A DNA stretch of 33,471 nt from Phycisphaerales bacterium. Its GTDB lineage: Bacteria > Planctomycetota > Phycisphaerae > Phycisphaerales > UBA1924. Each line of letters opens with the position of its first letter. Position 1 is the stretch's first letter. Shown here piece by piece: positions 1-7,296 of this stretch. Where the stretch lies: contig DRKT01000238.1 in the NCBI GenBank assembly GCA_011053195.1, positions 1-33,471 on the forward strand, in the 5' to 3' direction. The notes under the pieces were generated by a model, which saw nothing but the letters and a program-made list of their open reading frames with translations, was not told where the DNA came from and searched no databases. The position numbers and the translations under genes were made by a program.

Positions 1-521
1 AGTGTGCGAAAGACCATCCCGGACAGATCAGCGCTGAACGCGATCTGTCCGCGGACGATCCCCTGCGTCCGGGCTGTAAAGCCGCGAGACCCGAAGCGGA
101 TCTCCTCGGCCAAGACGTAGAGATCATCGCCGATCGTCACCGAGTTTCGGAACGAGCAGTTGTTGATCCGCAGGAATGCCCCGAGGTCTTTGGTTCCACG
201 CTTGCGGTTGAACATCCAGTTCATGAGTTGGGCCGCCGCTTCGACCATCAACACACCCGGCAAGATCGGCGCCGAGGGGAAATGCCCCGGCACCCAGAAC
301 TCGTCGGCCCTGACATGCTTGAGCCCGATCGCCCGCGAATGGTCCTCGGCGATGTAGACAATCGCATCGAGCAGCGACATCACATCGCGGTGGTCGATCC
401 ACTCGTGGATGCCATCCTTGCCGCAGACCCGGGCCGAGGCGTCGATCCTGGTTGTATCAAAGATCGCACCATCCCTGCCATCAACCACCAGAGGCGAACC
501 AGATGACACCACATCGCCCAT
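1..521 (-). CDS. FabZ-like 3-hydroxyacyl-ACP dehydratase (hotdog fold), 3' end beyond the window
   Basis: This gene is missing from the ORF track because it runs off the window edge. I translated it from an ATG at 521-519, which is preceded by a good Shine-Dalgarno (GGAGGG, about 8 nt away). The visible 173 residues contain VPGHFPSAPILPGVLMVEAAAQ. This matches the FabZ/FabA active-site region, with the catalytic His at residue 80 in GHFP and a Glu in VEAAAQ. Enzymes of this family dehydrate 3-hydroxyacyl-ACP in fatty-acid elongation in the cytosol. The roughly 75 residues before GHFP are longer than in classical FabZ, where this His is near residue 50. It may therefore be a FabZ-family paralogue rather than the main housekeeping enzyme. 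It lies 21 nt after the Hc1-like gene on the same strand, so the two are probably co-transcribed. The hotdog family is clear; the exact substrate is inferred. Confidence 0.85.
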   Translation of the reverse strand, partial: MGDVVSSGSPLVVDGRDGAIFDTTRIDASARVCGKDGIHEWIDHRDVMSLLDAIVYIAEDHSRAIGLKHVRADEFWVPGHFPSAPILPGVLMVEAAAQLMNWMFNRKRGTKDLGAFLRINNCSFRNSVTIGDDLYVLAEEIRFGSRGFTARTQGIVRGQIAFSADLSGMVFRT

Positions 522-542
522 CGCTACCCTCCGACTCGACGA

Positions 543-722
543 TCATGAACTGGGCTGGTCTCGGAGCGTCAGGATCTCTTTGCGGATCTCCTGCGCCAGA
601 TTCCGGACATCCTGTAAGGCCTTGCGGGCCCGTGTGCCTGCAGCCTTGTTGCCGCCTTCGGCCTTGGCGATATCGTCTTCAGCCTGCACCACCGCCTGCT
701 TGAGCTTCTCGAATGACTCCAT
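543..722 (-). CDS. Histone H1-like (Hc1-type) nucleoid protein, 59 aa
   Basis: This small gene is too short for the ORF track. It starts at an ATG (722-720) preceded by GAGGAG at 8 nt and encodes 59 residues. The core reads EGGNKAAGTRARKALQDVR, followed by a Lys/Arg- and Glu-rich helix. The segment GNKAAGTRARKAL is typical of the short Hc1-like bacterial histone H1 family found in chlamydiae, Bacteroidetes and planctomycetes, whose members bind and compact DNA. The protein should be almost wholly alpha-helical with no membrane segment. It precedes the FabZ-like gene by 21 nt. A -10-like TATACT lies about 140 nt upstream. The family call rests on recognising the motif. The lysine-rich tail of chlamydial Hc1 is absent, so it is a minimal form. 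Confidence 0.8.
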   Translation of the reverse strand: MESFEKLKQAVVQAEDDIAKAEGGNKAAGTRARKALQDVRNLAQEIRKEILTLRDQPSS

Positions 723-861
723 GCCAGAATCTCCTCATCGGGGACCGGACACAGCCGGGCCCTGCATTGAACTGTCCAGCCGGCGCCCCCACCGGCGGGA
801 ACACCGAACCATCGGCTGGCCAGACTCTACCCCCCTGACGACGCCAACGCGATGTTTGCCG

Positions 862-867
862 AGTATA
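862..867 (-). promoter_or_regulatory. Possible -10 box (TATACT) for the Hc1-fabZ pair
   Basis: On the minus strand the sequence reads TTATACTCGG, in the 159-nt gap between the APH-like gene and the Hc1-like gene. TATACT matches five of six bases of the sigma-70 -10 consensus, but no good -35 box is visible at 16-18 nt. It would give a leader of roughly 130 nt. This is a weak call made from the hexamer alone. Confidence 0.3.
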
Positions 868-881
868 ATCCAAACACGCGG

Positions 882-1898
882 TCAGAGTTTCGACAACTGG
901 CTCATCAACGTCTCGATCTTCTCCAAAGCCGCGCGGACGTACTTCCGGTCGCCCTCGATTCCGATGAACCGGGGCACCGCGGCAGCAAGCAAAACGCGTT
1001 TGATATTGGCCAGATCGGTATCGCACTCCCCGACGTCCAATCCCCGGGCCTTGCGCTCCTTGCGCATCAACGAGAACGGCTTGATTCCAAAGAGCCGATC
1101 TTCGTGCCCCCAGAAAAGATGCTCCAGATACACCGCATCCTCAACCCAATGACCCGCATGGATCAATGCCAGGTCGATCAGGACGCACCGATCGGGATGT
1201 CCATCTCCGCCGGGCATGTGCAGCGCGTTGCCCGGATGAAGATCGCCATGACACCACGTGTTGATCGGCCGAGCTTCCCACCGCTCCAGCAGCCTCGGCA
1301 AAGCTTTCTGCACCGTGCGGATCGCCTCATTCCATCGCTGCCACTCATCAATCCGGTTGTCTTTCGCCGAGGTCCGGCTTCGTGCGAAAATTCCGGCCCA
1401 GTCCGGAGACTCGGGCGGAGCATCCAACTTCGGACGCTTCTTCAACGATCGGGCGTGAAACTCGGCAGCCGCCCGGATGAGCCCTCGGATCGAATCTTCA
1501 CTCAGGTCCCCCGCAACAGCCTGACCCTCCAGATTCTCCAACACGAGCCAGCCGAGGTCATACTCCCCCAGCTCGGCACCGGAACAGAACACCCGTGGCG
1601 TCGGGTGCGGAATCTGCCCCACGCGCACATCACGATCCAGCCCGTGGTCCCCGAGCCGGGATGTCCACGACAGTTCGACGCCGCCGACAGGAAGCTTGAT
1701 GATCACCGGACAAGGCTCTCGATCATCGGTCCACGTCGCATGACCCGTGGCCGCCCCGCCGCGTTGCCAATCCGCATGGAACCACTCGATGTTGCTCAAT
1801 CTGCCCTCACATGCCTCGATCAACGCGGGTTCGAGCGCTCGGGCAAGAGCGGATGGATCGTCGCCGGGTTCCGTAGGCCGCGTCTCGGGCTTGATCAT
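882..1898 (-). CDS. APH-like phosphotransferase (aminoglycoside/choline kinase fold)
   Basis: The 338-residue protein has the catalytic loop CHGDLHPGN at about residues 216-224. It also has a downstream LIDLALIHAG segment in the position of the metal-binding DFG-like Asp, and a candidate ATP-binding Lys in VIIKLP at residue 68. These are the hallmarks of the aminoglycoside phosphotransferase (APH)/choline kinase superfamily, which moves the ATP gamma-phosphate to a hydroxyl of a small molecule. The substrate cannot be read from sequence; family members act on antibiotics, choline, homoserine, fructosamine and others. No signal peptide is seen, so it is cytosolic. The ATG at 1898 follows AGGAGGG at about 10 nt. 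It starts 34 nt after rsmA and probably belongs to the same transcription unit. There is no reason to call it a resistance gene. Confidence 0.8.
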   Translation of the reverse strand: MIKPETRPTEPGDDPSALARALEPALIEACEGRLSNIEWFHADWQRGGAATGHATWTDDREPCPVIIKLPVGGVELSWTSRLGDHGLDRDVRVGQIPHPTPRVFCSGAELGEYDLGWLVLENLEGQAVAGDLSEDSIRGLIRAAAEFHARSLKKRPKLDAPPESPDWAGIFARSRTSAKDNRIDEWQRWNEAIRTVQKALPRLLERWEARPINTWCHGDLHPGNALHMPGGDGHPDRCVLIDLALIHAGHWVEDAVYLEHLFWGHEDRLFGIKPFSLMRKERKARGLDVGECDTDLANIKRVLLAAAVPRFIGIEGDRKYVRAALEKIETLMSQLSKL

Positions 1899-1932
1899 GT
1901 CGGGGTGGCCCTCCTGTGCGCTTCCGATCAGC

Positions 1933-2751
1933 TTATCCGATCCCGGCCGAGAGGTAAATCGACAGGATCTCGGCCGGGGTCAGCGACTCGGCCCGGCGCG
2001 TGCGATCCAGCCCTTCCGGGAGTACATAGGGCTGGCGGACCGTCCGCCCGAGCTGCTTGCGCCGGTGCTGCATGAGTGCCTGACAAAAATGTGCGAAATC
2101 CTGCCGGTTGATCTCGGGCGCCTCAGCCTTGGGTATAAGGGCAACCATGGCGCTGGCAACCTCGGGCCGGGGCCAGAAACAGGCATTCGGAAGCCTGGCG
2201 ATGATGACTGTCTCCGCGAATGTCTGCACGACCACCGACAGCCCGCCATACGCCTTGCTGCCCGGCGAAGCGCCGAGCCGATCCGCAACCTCGCGCTGGA
2301 TCGTCACAAACTGACCTCGGCAGCGCCGGTTGCCCGTCACGAGCGCCAGCATGACCGGCGTGGCGGCGCCGTACGGCAGGTTCGACACCAACTTGAACGA
2401 CCGATCGCCGATCGCCGAAAGGATCTCGCCCGAAAGTTCATGCTTTGAAGCGAGGCAATCACCCCGGATCAGTGTCAATCGGGGATGTTCGCCGAAACGT
2501 TCGCCGAGCAGATCGACCATATCGGGGTCCAGTTCGCAGGCGATGACCTCGCAGCCTCGGTCGAGTAGTTCCTCGGTCATGGTTCCCGTGCCCGGTCCGA
2601 TTTCGAGGACCAGTTCGCCGGGCGAGAGGTCGGCCGCATCAACGAGCTTTCGGATGAGGTTGTGGTCGATGAGAAAGTTCTGCCCGAGCCGATGCCGGGG
2701 CGACATCCCGCGGTCGGCCAGGAGTTCCCGGATCTCGGCGAGTGTCTGCAT
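1933..2751 (-). CDS. rsmA: 16S rRNA (adenine1518-N6/adenine1519-N6)-dimethyltransferase RsmA/KsgA
   Basis: The protein has 272 residues, the usual length for the family. It carries the full KsgA/RsmA signature: LGQNFL at residues 22-27, the SAM-binding loop EIGPGTGTMT from residue 50, an acidic residue in CELD near 73, GDCL near 97-100, and the catalytic SNLPY at 123-127. The enzyme dimethylates two adjacent adenines in the 3'-terminal hairpin of 16S rRNA during late small-subunit assembly. The C-terminal half (RPEVASAMVAL, HRRKQLGRT) also fits KsgA. It lies between the GGDEF gene (35-nt gap) and the APH-like gene (34-nt gap) on the same strand. No strong Shine-Dalgarno stands close to the ATG, so translation may depend on the upstream cistron. 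Confidence 0.96.
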   Translation of the reverse strand: MQTLAEIRELLADRGMSPRHRLGQNFLIDHNLIRKLVDAADLSPGELVLEIGPGTGTMTEELLDRGCEVIACELDPDMVDLLGERFGEHPRLTLIRGDCLASKHELSGEILSAIGDRSFKLVSNLPYGAATPVMLALVTGNRRCRGQFVTIQREVADRLGASPGSKAYGGLSVVVQTFAETVIIARLPNACFWPRPEVASAMVALIPKAEAPEINRQDFAHFCQALMQHRRKQLGRTVRQPYVLPEGLDRTRRAESLTPAEILSIYLSAGIG

Positions 2752-2786
2752 CGCGGTGGATGACCTCGTTCAAGCGTCAAGCGCGG

Positions 2787-4277
2787 TCAGGAGTCGGCGC
2801 GGGGGCGGCCGGTGCCGAGTGTGATGGCATTCTTGCCGGCGCGTTTGGATTCGAGCGCGAGCTGGTCGGCCTTGTGGAGCAGTTCCTCGGCGGTCATGCC
2901 ATCCCAGGGGAATGTTGCCAATCCACCGGAGATGGTCAGCCGACCCGGCGCCTCGATGCCGAGCTTCGGGAATCGCTGGGCGGTGATCTCTCGCTGGAAG
3001 CGCTCGGCGATGTGTGCGAAGTCGGAGGGGTGCGCCGAGTGCTCATCGCGTGGACCCTCGGGCTCGTAAAAGATGACTGCGAACTCGTCGCCTCCGATCC
3101 GGCAGATCCGATCGGTCTGGCGGGTCAGCGTGCGCATCAGGCGAACGGTTTCGCGCAGAATCATGTCACCCGCATCGTGCCCGAACTCATCATTGAACGA
3201 CTTGAAGTTGTCCAGATCAAAGACGAGCACCGTGAGCATGTGGCGACGGGCCTTGGCCTGCGCGATCGCGGCGGCGAGGAAGCGGTCGAAGTAGCGCCGA
3301 TTCCACGCGCCGCTGACGGCATCGGTCAACGCCTCAGCCCGGAGCCGGCGGTGCTGCTCCTCGAGCGAAAGCCACCCCGCAAGCCACCGGGCGTGCTCGG
3401 TAAGCTCGGGATCGGTTGCCCGTGTTTGGCCCGGGGGGATCATGGATTCCGGATTGAGCTCGGCGTGCAACCAGCCGAAGTGCTGGACGCCGAACACCAC
3501 TTCAACAGCATCATCCGGCGCGACGGGATGGTCGAGATCCTTCGGTGCAAACGCAAGCTCGGCCCGGCCTGTGCGAGCCCTCAGGATGTTCATGGCCGGC
3601 TCGATGATCCGGCGCCCGCCGAGCATCACCGCCACGAGGGCCGCATCGCCCTGCGCCGAGATCGTCCGGGGGAGTCCTTCGCAGACCGATGCTTCTGGGA
3701 ATGCCGGATCGGTCTCGGCCGGTGTGTGCTCAGGATGAGCAGCATTGCCGGACTCACCGACACTCGGCCCATCGGCGAGCATATCTGAATAGCCCATCGT
3801 CGGAGCCGGAATGCTTGGTTCTGGCGCTTTGGGAGAGCTGGGCGCTTCGGGCCGAGGTGCCACCTCGGGCGTCGGGCCGTGCCCATGGATCATCTCGTGG
3901 AGTTCTTCAGATGGAACGGTCGGGCTCACCGCGATGTCATACGCACCGGAAGGAGGATGGTTCGCCTGAGCGCACACGACCATGACGGCTTCGGGGATGA
4001 TCTTTCGAATGGCCTTGGTAAAGTCGTCGGCGCTGCCGGCGCGACCACCGACGTCCGAGCCCTGCCCGACGATAACAACCGTCCGTCTGGCCGGGCCGCC
4101 GACGGGGTTGGCCAGCTCGCCGATGGCGTCGAAGGCGGAGCGCACACGGATAAGTTCAATATCTGGATCGAGCCTGAGTTTTGTATCGAGCCCCGTCTGG
4201 CCGACGAGCACCACGCGGGCGTCGTAGGCGTCCTGCCCGAAGCCGGGGTGACCCTGGGTTGTGCTCGAGCTGGGCAT
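2787..4277 (-). CDS. GGDEF diguanylate cyclase with degenerate receiver-like N-terminus
   Basis: The protein has 496 residues. The C-terminal GGDEF domain (about 310-490) contains LTDAVSGAWNRRYFD, the metal-site Asp in FDLDNFKSFND, the intact active site IGGDEF at 394-399, and an RxxD inhibitory site (RQTD) five residues before it. It should therefore make cyclic di-GMP from two GTP and be subject to product inhibition. Residues 20-130 resemble a response-regulator fold with no clear phosphoacceptor pattern. Residues 135-190 form a Pro/Glu-rich linker, and 200-300 form a GAF-like or otherwise unknown sensory region. There is no membrane segment. The ATG overlaps the stop of the preceding gene (TGATG), which implies translational coupling. 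The sensory input is unknown. Confidence 0.93.
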   Translation of the reverse strand: MPSSSTTQGHPGFGQDAYDARVVLVGQTGLDTKLRLDPDIELIRVRSAFDAIGELANPVGGPARRTVVIVGQGSDVGGRAGSADDFTKAIRKIIPEAVMVVCAQANHPPSGAYDIAVSPTVPSEELHEMIHGHGPTPEVAPRPEAPSSPKAPEPSIPAPTMGYSDMLADGPSVGESGNAAHPEHTPAETDPAFPEASVCEGLPRTISAQGDAALVAVMLGGRRIIEPAMNILRARTGRAELAFAPKDLDHPVAPDDAVEVVFGVQHFGWLHAELNPESMIPPGQTRATDPELTEHARWLAGWLSLEEQHRRLRAEALTDAVSGAWNRRYFDRFLAAAIAQAKARRHMLTVLVFDLDNFKSFNDEFGHDAGDMILRETVRLMRTLTRQTDRICRIGGDEFAVIFYEPEGPRDEHSAHPSDFAHIAERFQREITAQRFPKLGIEAPGRLTISGGLATFPWDGMTAEELLHKADQLALESKRAGKNAITLGTGRPRADS

Positions 4278-4819
4278 CAGTCTCCATCCAATTCCGATTC
4301 GTCCGCCAGGAGCATCCCGAGCTCATCATCGGTCAGCAGCCGGCCGGGTGGGCCGTCGTTCTCGATCTGGTTATCGGCTCGGCCGGGTTCGGACTGGAGC
4401 CGGGGTTCATCGGTCAGCTTGAGCCTCGGAATCGGGGCCGAGCCTGCCGGCCGGGTGGCGGGCGCCGGCGGATCGTCCAGGCCGAGCTGGGAAAGCTCGA
4501 GGGGTCTGAGTTTGATTGGGGCCTGATGCTGGTACACCCAGAGCCGGAGCCACGGCGCATAGCGTTTGCACGAGGTGAGCAGGGCGCGTTTGCCCCGCAG
4601 CTGCGCGGGCTCGACGAGGACCAGAATCGCGCCACCGCCCGGGGCGCCGCCGATGCTCCCGATGTCACATATCTCGGCCATGGTTTCAAAGGCGCCGTGG
4701 CAGATCGTCACCCCCACGCCGCGCGATTCGAGCGAGAAAAGCAGTTCCGTCGGCACCTCGCCGGCGCACCAGAGCACGCAGACGGCTCGATCGGTCGAAG
4801 TCTCGGGGGCACTGGCCAT
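4277..4819 (-). CDS. Unknown protein coupled to the GGDEF cyclase
   Basis: I do not recognise this family. The ORF track begins at a TTG at 4864, which overlaps the end of murG by 10 nt. I prefer the ATG at 4819 (180 aa), because TACACT sits 7 nt before it, a pattern seen at other starts in this window. The TTG does have a weak GAGG 8 nt upstream, so a 195-aa form is possible. Residues 10-100 alternate hydrophobic strands with helices (CVLWCAGEVP, GAILVLVEPA) in the manner of a Rossmann-like or receiver-like fold. The C-terminal third is rich in Pro, Asp and Glu and looks disordered. Its stop overlaps the cyclase start (TGATG), so it may be a partner or regulator of that enzyme. This is inferred from position only. 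Confidence 0.7.
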   Translation of the reverse strand: MASAPETSTDRAVCVLWCAGEVPTELLFSLESRGVGVTICHGAFETMAEICDIGSIGGAPGGGAILVLVEPAQLRGKRALLTSCKRYAPWLRLWVYQHQAPIKLRPLELSQLGLDDPPAPATRPAGSAPIPRLKLTDEPRLQSEPGRADNQIENDGPPGRLLTDDELGMLLADESELDGD

Positions 4820-4826
4820 CAGGCGC

Positions 4827-4832
4827 AGTGTA
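4827..4832 (-). promoter_or_regulatory. TACACT hexamer 7 nt before ATG 4819 (leaderless-type -10)
   Basis: The minus strand reads TACACT-gcgcctg-ATG. The hexamer fits the TANNNT core of a -10 box, and the distance would place the transcript start at or next to the A of the ATG. It lies between murG and the unknown gene. If real, it is an internal promoter that separately drives the unknown gene and the GGDEF gene. Confidence 0.35.
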
Positions 4833-4854
4833 TCCAGTGTTGAGAAGATCGTGC

Positions 4855-6000
4855 TCAGTGACAACCGACAGCCTCGTTCAGAAGGATCTCCGCAACGCGC
4901 TCGGCGCCATCCGCCGGCCCGAGCCCATCCATCGCCCGCTGCATCCGCCCGCGTGCGTGCTTGTCAAACAGTGCTCTGAGCGCGTCGAGGTTGGTTTGGA
5001 CATTCAGATCGGGGTCGACCCTGTCGGTTGCGATGATTACGCCGCCGATTTCTTCGAGCTCGCGCGCGTTGAGCCGTTGGTGCTCGTCACGGTGGTATGG
5101 GTATGGCAGCACAATCGCGGGTGTGTGCGAGGCCCAGAGTTCAGCAACGGCGCCCGCCCCGCCGCGCGTCACCGCCGCATCCGCCGAAGCCAATGCCAGA
5201 TCCATGCGCTCAAAGTAAGGCCGGACCACCGCATGTATACCAATTGATCGATAGGCGCTGCCAACCTGATCGGCGCCCCCGGGGCCGGTCTGGTGGATCA
5301 CCTGCCAGCGGTCGAGCCCGCATTCATCGTGCAGCAGCGTCAGCGCTTTGACGAGAAAGGTGTTGATGGATGAAGCACCCTGGCTGCCGCCGGTGATCAG
5401 CAGCGTCGGTCGATTCGGTTCCAGACCGAGCATGTGTCGAGCCGGAGCCGCAGCCGGAAGAAGGGCATACCGGGCGCGCACAACCGGGGCGATGCGCTCG
5501 AACTTTGGAGAATCGACCGGAGCGCTGCTCAGCACACGATCGGCGTGGCGCGCGATCCAGCGGTTGGCCTTGCCCGGCACCGCGTCGAGGTTGACCAGCA
5601 CACTGGAGATGCGTTGGGCGCGGGCGGCCTGAATCGCAGCGGGCGAAACAAACCCACCCGTGGCGACGACGACCACCCGTTGGCATGTCGCCGAAAGTTC
5701 TCGGATGGCGCTTCGCGCGGCTCGCACCGAACCACCCCACGAGCCGACGAACCGGATCAGTCCCCTCGGCCTGAAGGCGAGTGGTTTGGCCGGTGAAACA
5801 AACGATTGAACGGGTTCGCCGGCAATGGATTCATTGGAAAGCACCTCGGCGTCGATGGCGCGGTCCGAGATTAGAAAGGCGAAGCGGGTCGTGTTTGTCG
5901 ACACCTGTTCGAGGCTCTCGGCGATGGCGAGGTTTGGATGGATGTGCCCACCCGTTCCGCCACCGGCAAAGAGGATGCCCAGTTCTGTCTGCACACTCAC
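4855..6000 (-). CDS. murG: UDP-N-acetylglucosamine--lipid II transferase MurG
   Basis: The 381-residue protein has the N-terminal MurG signature FAGGGTGGHIHPNLAIAESL (residues 11-30). It also has the C-domain motifs TGGSQGA and TRGGAGAVAELWASHTPAIVLPYP, which bind UDP-GlcNAc. MurG adds GlcNAc to undecaprenyl-linked MurNAc-pentapeptide on the inner face of the cytoplasmic membrane, giving lipid II for peptidoglycan. The start codon is GTG (6000-5998) and overlaps the ftsW stop by four bases (GTGA), a classic coupled junction. It follows ftsW as in many dcw clusters, but here murG is followed by signalling genes rather than murC or ddl. Confidence 0.95.
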   Translation of the reverse strand: MSVQTELGILFAGGGTGGHIHPNLAIAESLEQVSTNTTRFAFLISDRAIDAEVLSNESIAGEPVQSFVSPAKPLAFRPRGLIRFVGSWGGSVRAARSAIRELSATCQRVVVVATGGFVSPAAIQAARAQRISSVLVNLDAVPGKANRWIARHADRVLSSAPVDSPKFERIAPVVRARYALLPAAAPARHMLGLEPNRPTLLITGGSQGASSINTFLVKALTLLHDECGLDRWQVIHQTGPGGADQVGSAYRSIGIHAVVRPYFERMDLALASADAAVTRGGAGAVAELWASHTPAIVLPYPYHRDEHQRLNARELEEIGGVIIATDRVDPDLNVQTNLDALRALFDKHARGRMQRAMDGLGPADGAERVAEILLNEAVGCH

Positions 6001-7238
6001 GTGACGACGCCCGGAAGCCTCGGGCCCTCCGCGCGGCTGGCGTGTTCCTCGTCGACGGATTCGAGTTCGGACGGGGATTCACACTCGAAGCGGTCGAGTC
6101 GGATGAGCATGCCGATGGCGGCGCAGGTGAGGATCCAGCCCGTGCCGCCGGAGCTGATCAGAGGCAGGGCGATGCCCTTGGTCGGGGCGAGCTTGGTGAC
6201 GACGAGCAGATTGATGCAGGCCTGGAGCCCGATGGTCGCCATGATCCCGAGCGCGAGGAGGCGGGCGGCGGGCCGTTGCTGGCGGGCCATGATGTCCCGT
6301 GAGGTGGTGATGAGCAGGGCGTAGAGAAAGAGGACCAGGGCGACACCGAAGAGGCCGAGTTCTTCAGATATGATGGAGAATATAAAGTCAGTCGTATCTT
6401 CCGGGAGGTAGCCGAATTTCTGGAGCCCGTTGCCGAGGCCTCGGCCGACGCCCTCGCCGCCGGCGATGGCGCCCATGGACTGGATGATGTGAAAGCCCGC
6501 ACCGGCTGGGTCGTCGTAGGGATTGACAAAAGAGGTGATGCGGTGCATGCGGTAGGTCGAGGAGAACAGCCCGGCTGCGACCGCGCCGGCAGCGACCGGC
6601 GCCAGGGCCGCCATGTGCCAGAACCTCGCTCCCCCGGCAAGCAGGATCAGGGCCCCGGTAGCGCCGATGAGCAGGGCCGTGCCCATGTCCTCTTTCATGA
6701 TGAGCAGACAGACCAGCCCGAGGCACGCCAGCATCGGCATCAGTCCACGCCAGAACGAGGCGATCCGATCGCCGGCCGCGACCGCACCCCACGCCATTAG
6801 CCCGAGCATCGCCCACTTGACCAGTTCGCTGGGCTGGATGGAGATGGTCCCCAGGCCGGGCGCCGGGATCTCGATCCAACGTGACGAGGCATTGATGTGT
6901 CGAGAGATGCCGGGGATGTAGACCAGCAGAAGCATCCCGATCATGACGGCTGTCGCGATGACCAGCACACGCCACCAGTGCTCCGGGTTTGGAGCGGTGA
7001 ATCGCTCGATCAGGCGTTTCGGGGCAAAGGCTGTGGCCGCCATCGCCAGCAGCGCCAGGGCCGCGTACACCCCGATTCGCCCGGAGATGATCGTGACGGG
7101 GGAGAGCCCGCCATCACCCCGGATCGGTGCCTCCGCGGTGGCGGGCACGATCTCCATGCCCGCGCTGGTCACCATGAGCACGCCGATGGTCAGCAGCGCC
7201 AGCGCGCAGAGAAACAGGGTTTGACCGGGTCTGGGCAC
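5997..7238 (-). CDS. ftsW: SEDS-family peptidoglycan glycosyltransferase FtsW
   Basis: This is a 413-residue polytopic membrane protein with about ten hydrophobic segments. SEDS-family motifs are present: IQPSELVKWA, KEDMGTALLIGATG, QKFGYLPEDTTDFIFSIISEELG, and APTKGIALPLISSGGTG near the C-terminus. SEDS proteins polymerise lipid II into glycan strands in partnership with a class b penicillin-binding protein. The adjacent murG and the PEDTTDFIF-type loop favour FtsW over RodA. The start codon is GTG at 7238, with a weak AGG 8 nt upstream. The C-terminal tail of about 35 residues is Glu/Ser-rich and cytosolic. The murG start overlaps its stop. Confidence 0.92.
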   Translation of the reverse strand: MPRPGQTLFLCALALLTIGVLMVTSAGMEIVPATAEAPIRGDGGLSPVTIISGRIGVYAALALLAMAATAFAPKRLIERFTAPNPEHWWRVLVIATAVMIGMLLLVYIPGISRHINASSRWIEIPAPGLGTISIQPSELVKWAMLGLMAWGAVAAGDRIASFWRGLMPMLACLGLVCLLIMKEDMGTALLIGATGALILLAGGARFWHMAALAPVAAGAVAAGLFSSTYRMHRITSFVNPYDDPAGAGFHIIQSMGAIAGGEGVGRGLGNGLQKFGYLPEDTTDFIFSIISEELGLFGVALVLFLYALLITTSRDIMARQQRPAARLLALGIMATIGLQACINLLVVTKLAPTKGIALPLISSGGTGWILTCAAIGMLIRLDRFECESPSELESVDEEHASRAEGPRLPGVVT

Positions 7239-7296
7239 ACTGACCTATCGACCCGAATAGACCGGGCGGTGCAGAAACCGGCCCAGCCGAAGCGGA

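Noticed and set aside
882-1898. Antibiotic-resistance phosphotransferase
   Set aside because: The APH fold is clear, but the family is broad and nothing in the sequence or context points to a drug substrate.
852-2075. A 407-aa plus-strand ORF
   Set aside because: It is the complement of the APH-like kinase and the end of rsmA, both with clear motifs; no domain is seen in the shadow frame.
2742-3788. A 348-aa plus-strand ORF
   Set aside because: It is antisense to the GGDEF gene and has no recognisable motif.
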